DNA from: Piper betle
Taxonomy: Eukaryota > Streptophyta > Magnoliopsida > Piperales > Piperaceae
Length of the DNA stretch: 64,000 nt
NCBI GenBank assembly: GCA_033002965.1
Contig: JAURVB010000835.1
Coordinates: 52,172 to 116,171, forward strand
Direction of reading: 5' to 3'
Part shown: positions 63,626 through 64,000 of the stretch, in pieces
Layout: each line of letters starts with the position of its first letter
Numbering within the stretch: position 1 is the stretch's first letter
Notes under the pieces: model-generated
Seen by the model: the letters and a program-made list of their open reading frames with translations, nothing else
Databases searched by the model: none
Told to the model about the DNA's origin: nothing
Program-made: the position numbers and the translations under genes

Positions 63626-64000
63626 GAGATGGGTGGTGGTCATGGCTGCTCCTACTCCTCCTAGCTTATATACTCGATGAAGGAAGGAGGAATGCGGTTT
63701 TTAATTATATATAGATTTGAGAGCAGTATCAAACTATCGATGTATCATGTAGAGAGGTTGAATGGTATTGCTGGGAAGGTATCAAGGATATGTCGAGTAG
63801 CAGCCGGAGGCGACCGCGGGATAAGGTGCTAGTGTGTATGACATATCTGTATTCCATTATTGCTGCGGGAGTGAGCTGGTTTGGGATTTGTATAAATCCG
63901 GGCGGCGGATCAGTCAAACGCTGGGATGCTACTCTATCTCTCGGGCAGCCACTTTTTACGCATGCATCTCCTGAACCACGTACTGCTGCTTTTCTCTTGG

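Overview
This window is nuclear DNA of a flowering plant, most likely a monocot. The evidence is spliced plant genes with GT-AG introns, GC-rich first exons next to AT-rich introns, many (TA)n microsatellites, a Ty3/gypsy chromovirus, a TRIM element and a hAT element. The protein sequences read as monocot-like, but the species cannot be fixed from sequence alone.

The left 48 kb holds six well-supported gene models. (1) The first exon of a bHLH transcription factor, minus strand, runs off the left edge. (2) A seven-exon TTL gene (TPR plus thioredoxin-like, 688 aa), minus strand, 6332-9416. (3) A 123-aa zinc protein equal to the C-terminal zinc module of DUSP12/YVH1, minus strand, 17239-17696, with a distant 5' UTR exon. 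(4) A four-exon short-chain dehydrogenase/carbonyl reductase-like gene, plus strand, 21755-23797, with a frameshift at its extreme C-terminus. (5) A five-exon plastid arogenate dehydrogenase (TyrA), minus strand, 26365-28153. (6) An intronless ALOG/LSH developmental regulator, minus strand, 39091-39642. A seventh, an eight-exon DUF3531 protein, probably plastidial, lies on the minus strand at 44843-47724. Exon phases were checked by hand for every spliced model and close in frame. These genes do not form a functional cluster.

Two pseudogenes stand out. At 31764-34795 (plus) is a decayed MurA (UDP-GlcNAc enolpyruvyl transferase) gene, a relic of plastid peptidoglycan synthesis, with frameshifts, in-frame stops and an inserted element. 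At 49265-50254 (minus) is a 5'-truncated EP1-like mannose-lectin glycoprotein gene with a nonsense codon.

The intergenic DNA is rich in mobile sequence. At 19135-21335 three GC-rich elements sit one after another, separated only by (TA)n tracts; their ends carry paired hairpins, and the second and third form one large inverted repeat. A possible relative, also next to (TA)n, lies in the MurA pseudogene. From about 50.4 kb to at least 57.3 kb (possibly 60.95 kb) lies a defective chromovirus. A 1206-bp hAT element with a perfect 8-bp target duplication is inserted between its pol gene and its polypurine tract. That hAT carries an inverted copy of sequence found in the 3' LTR region. A 465-bp TRIM with a 5-bp target duplication is inserted further right, and a 33-bp minisatellite lies at 62 kb.
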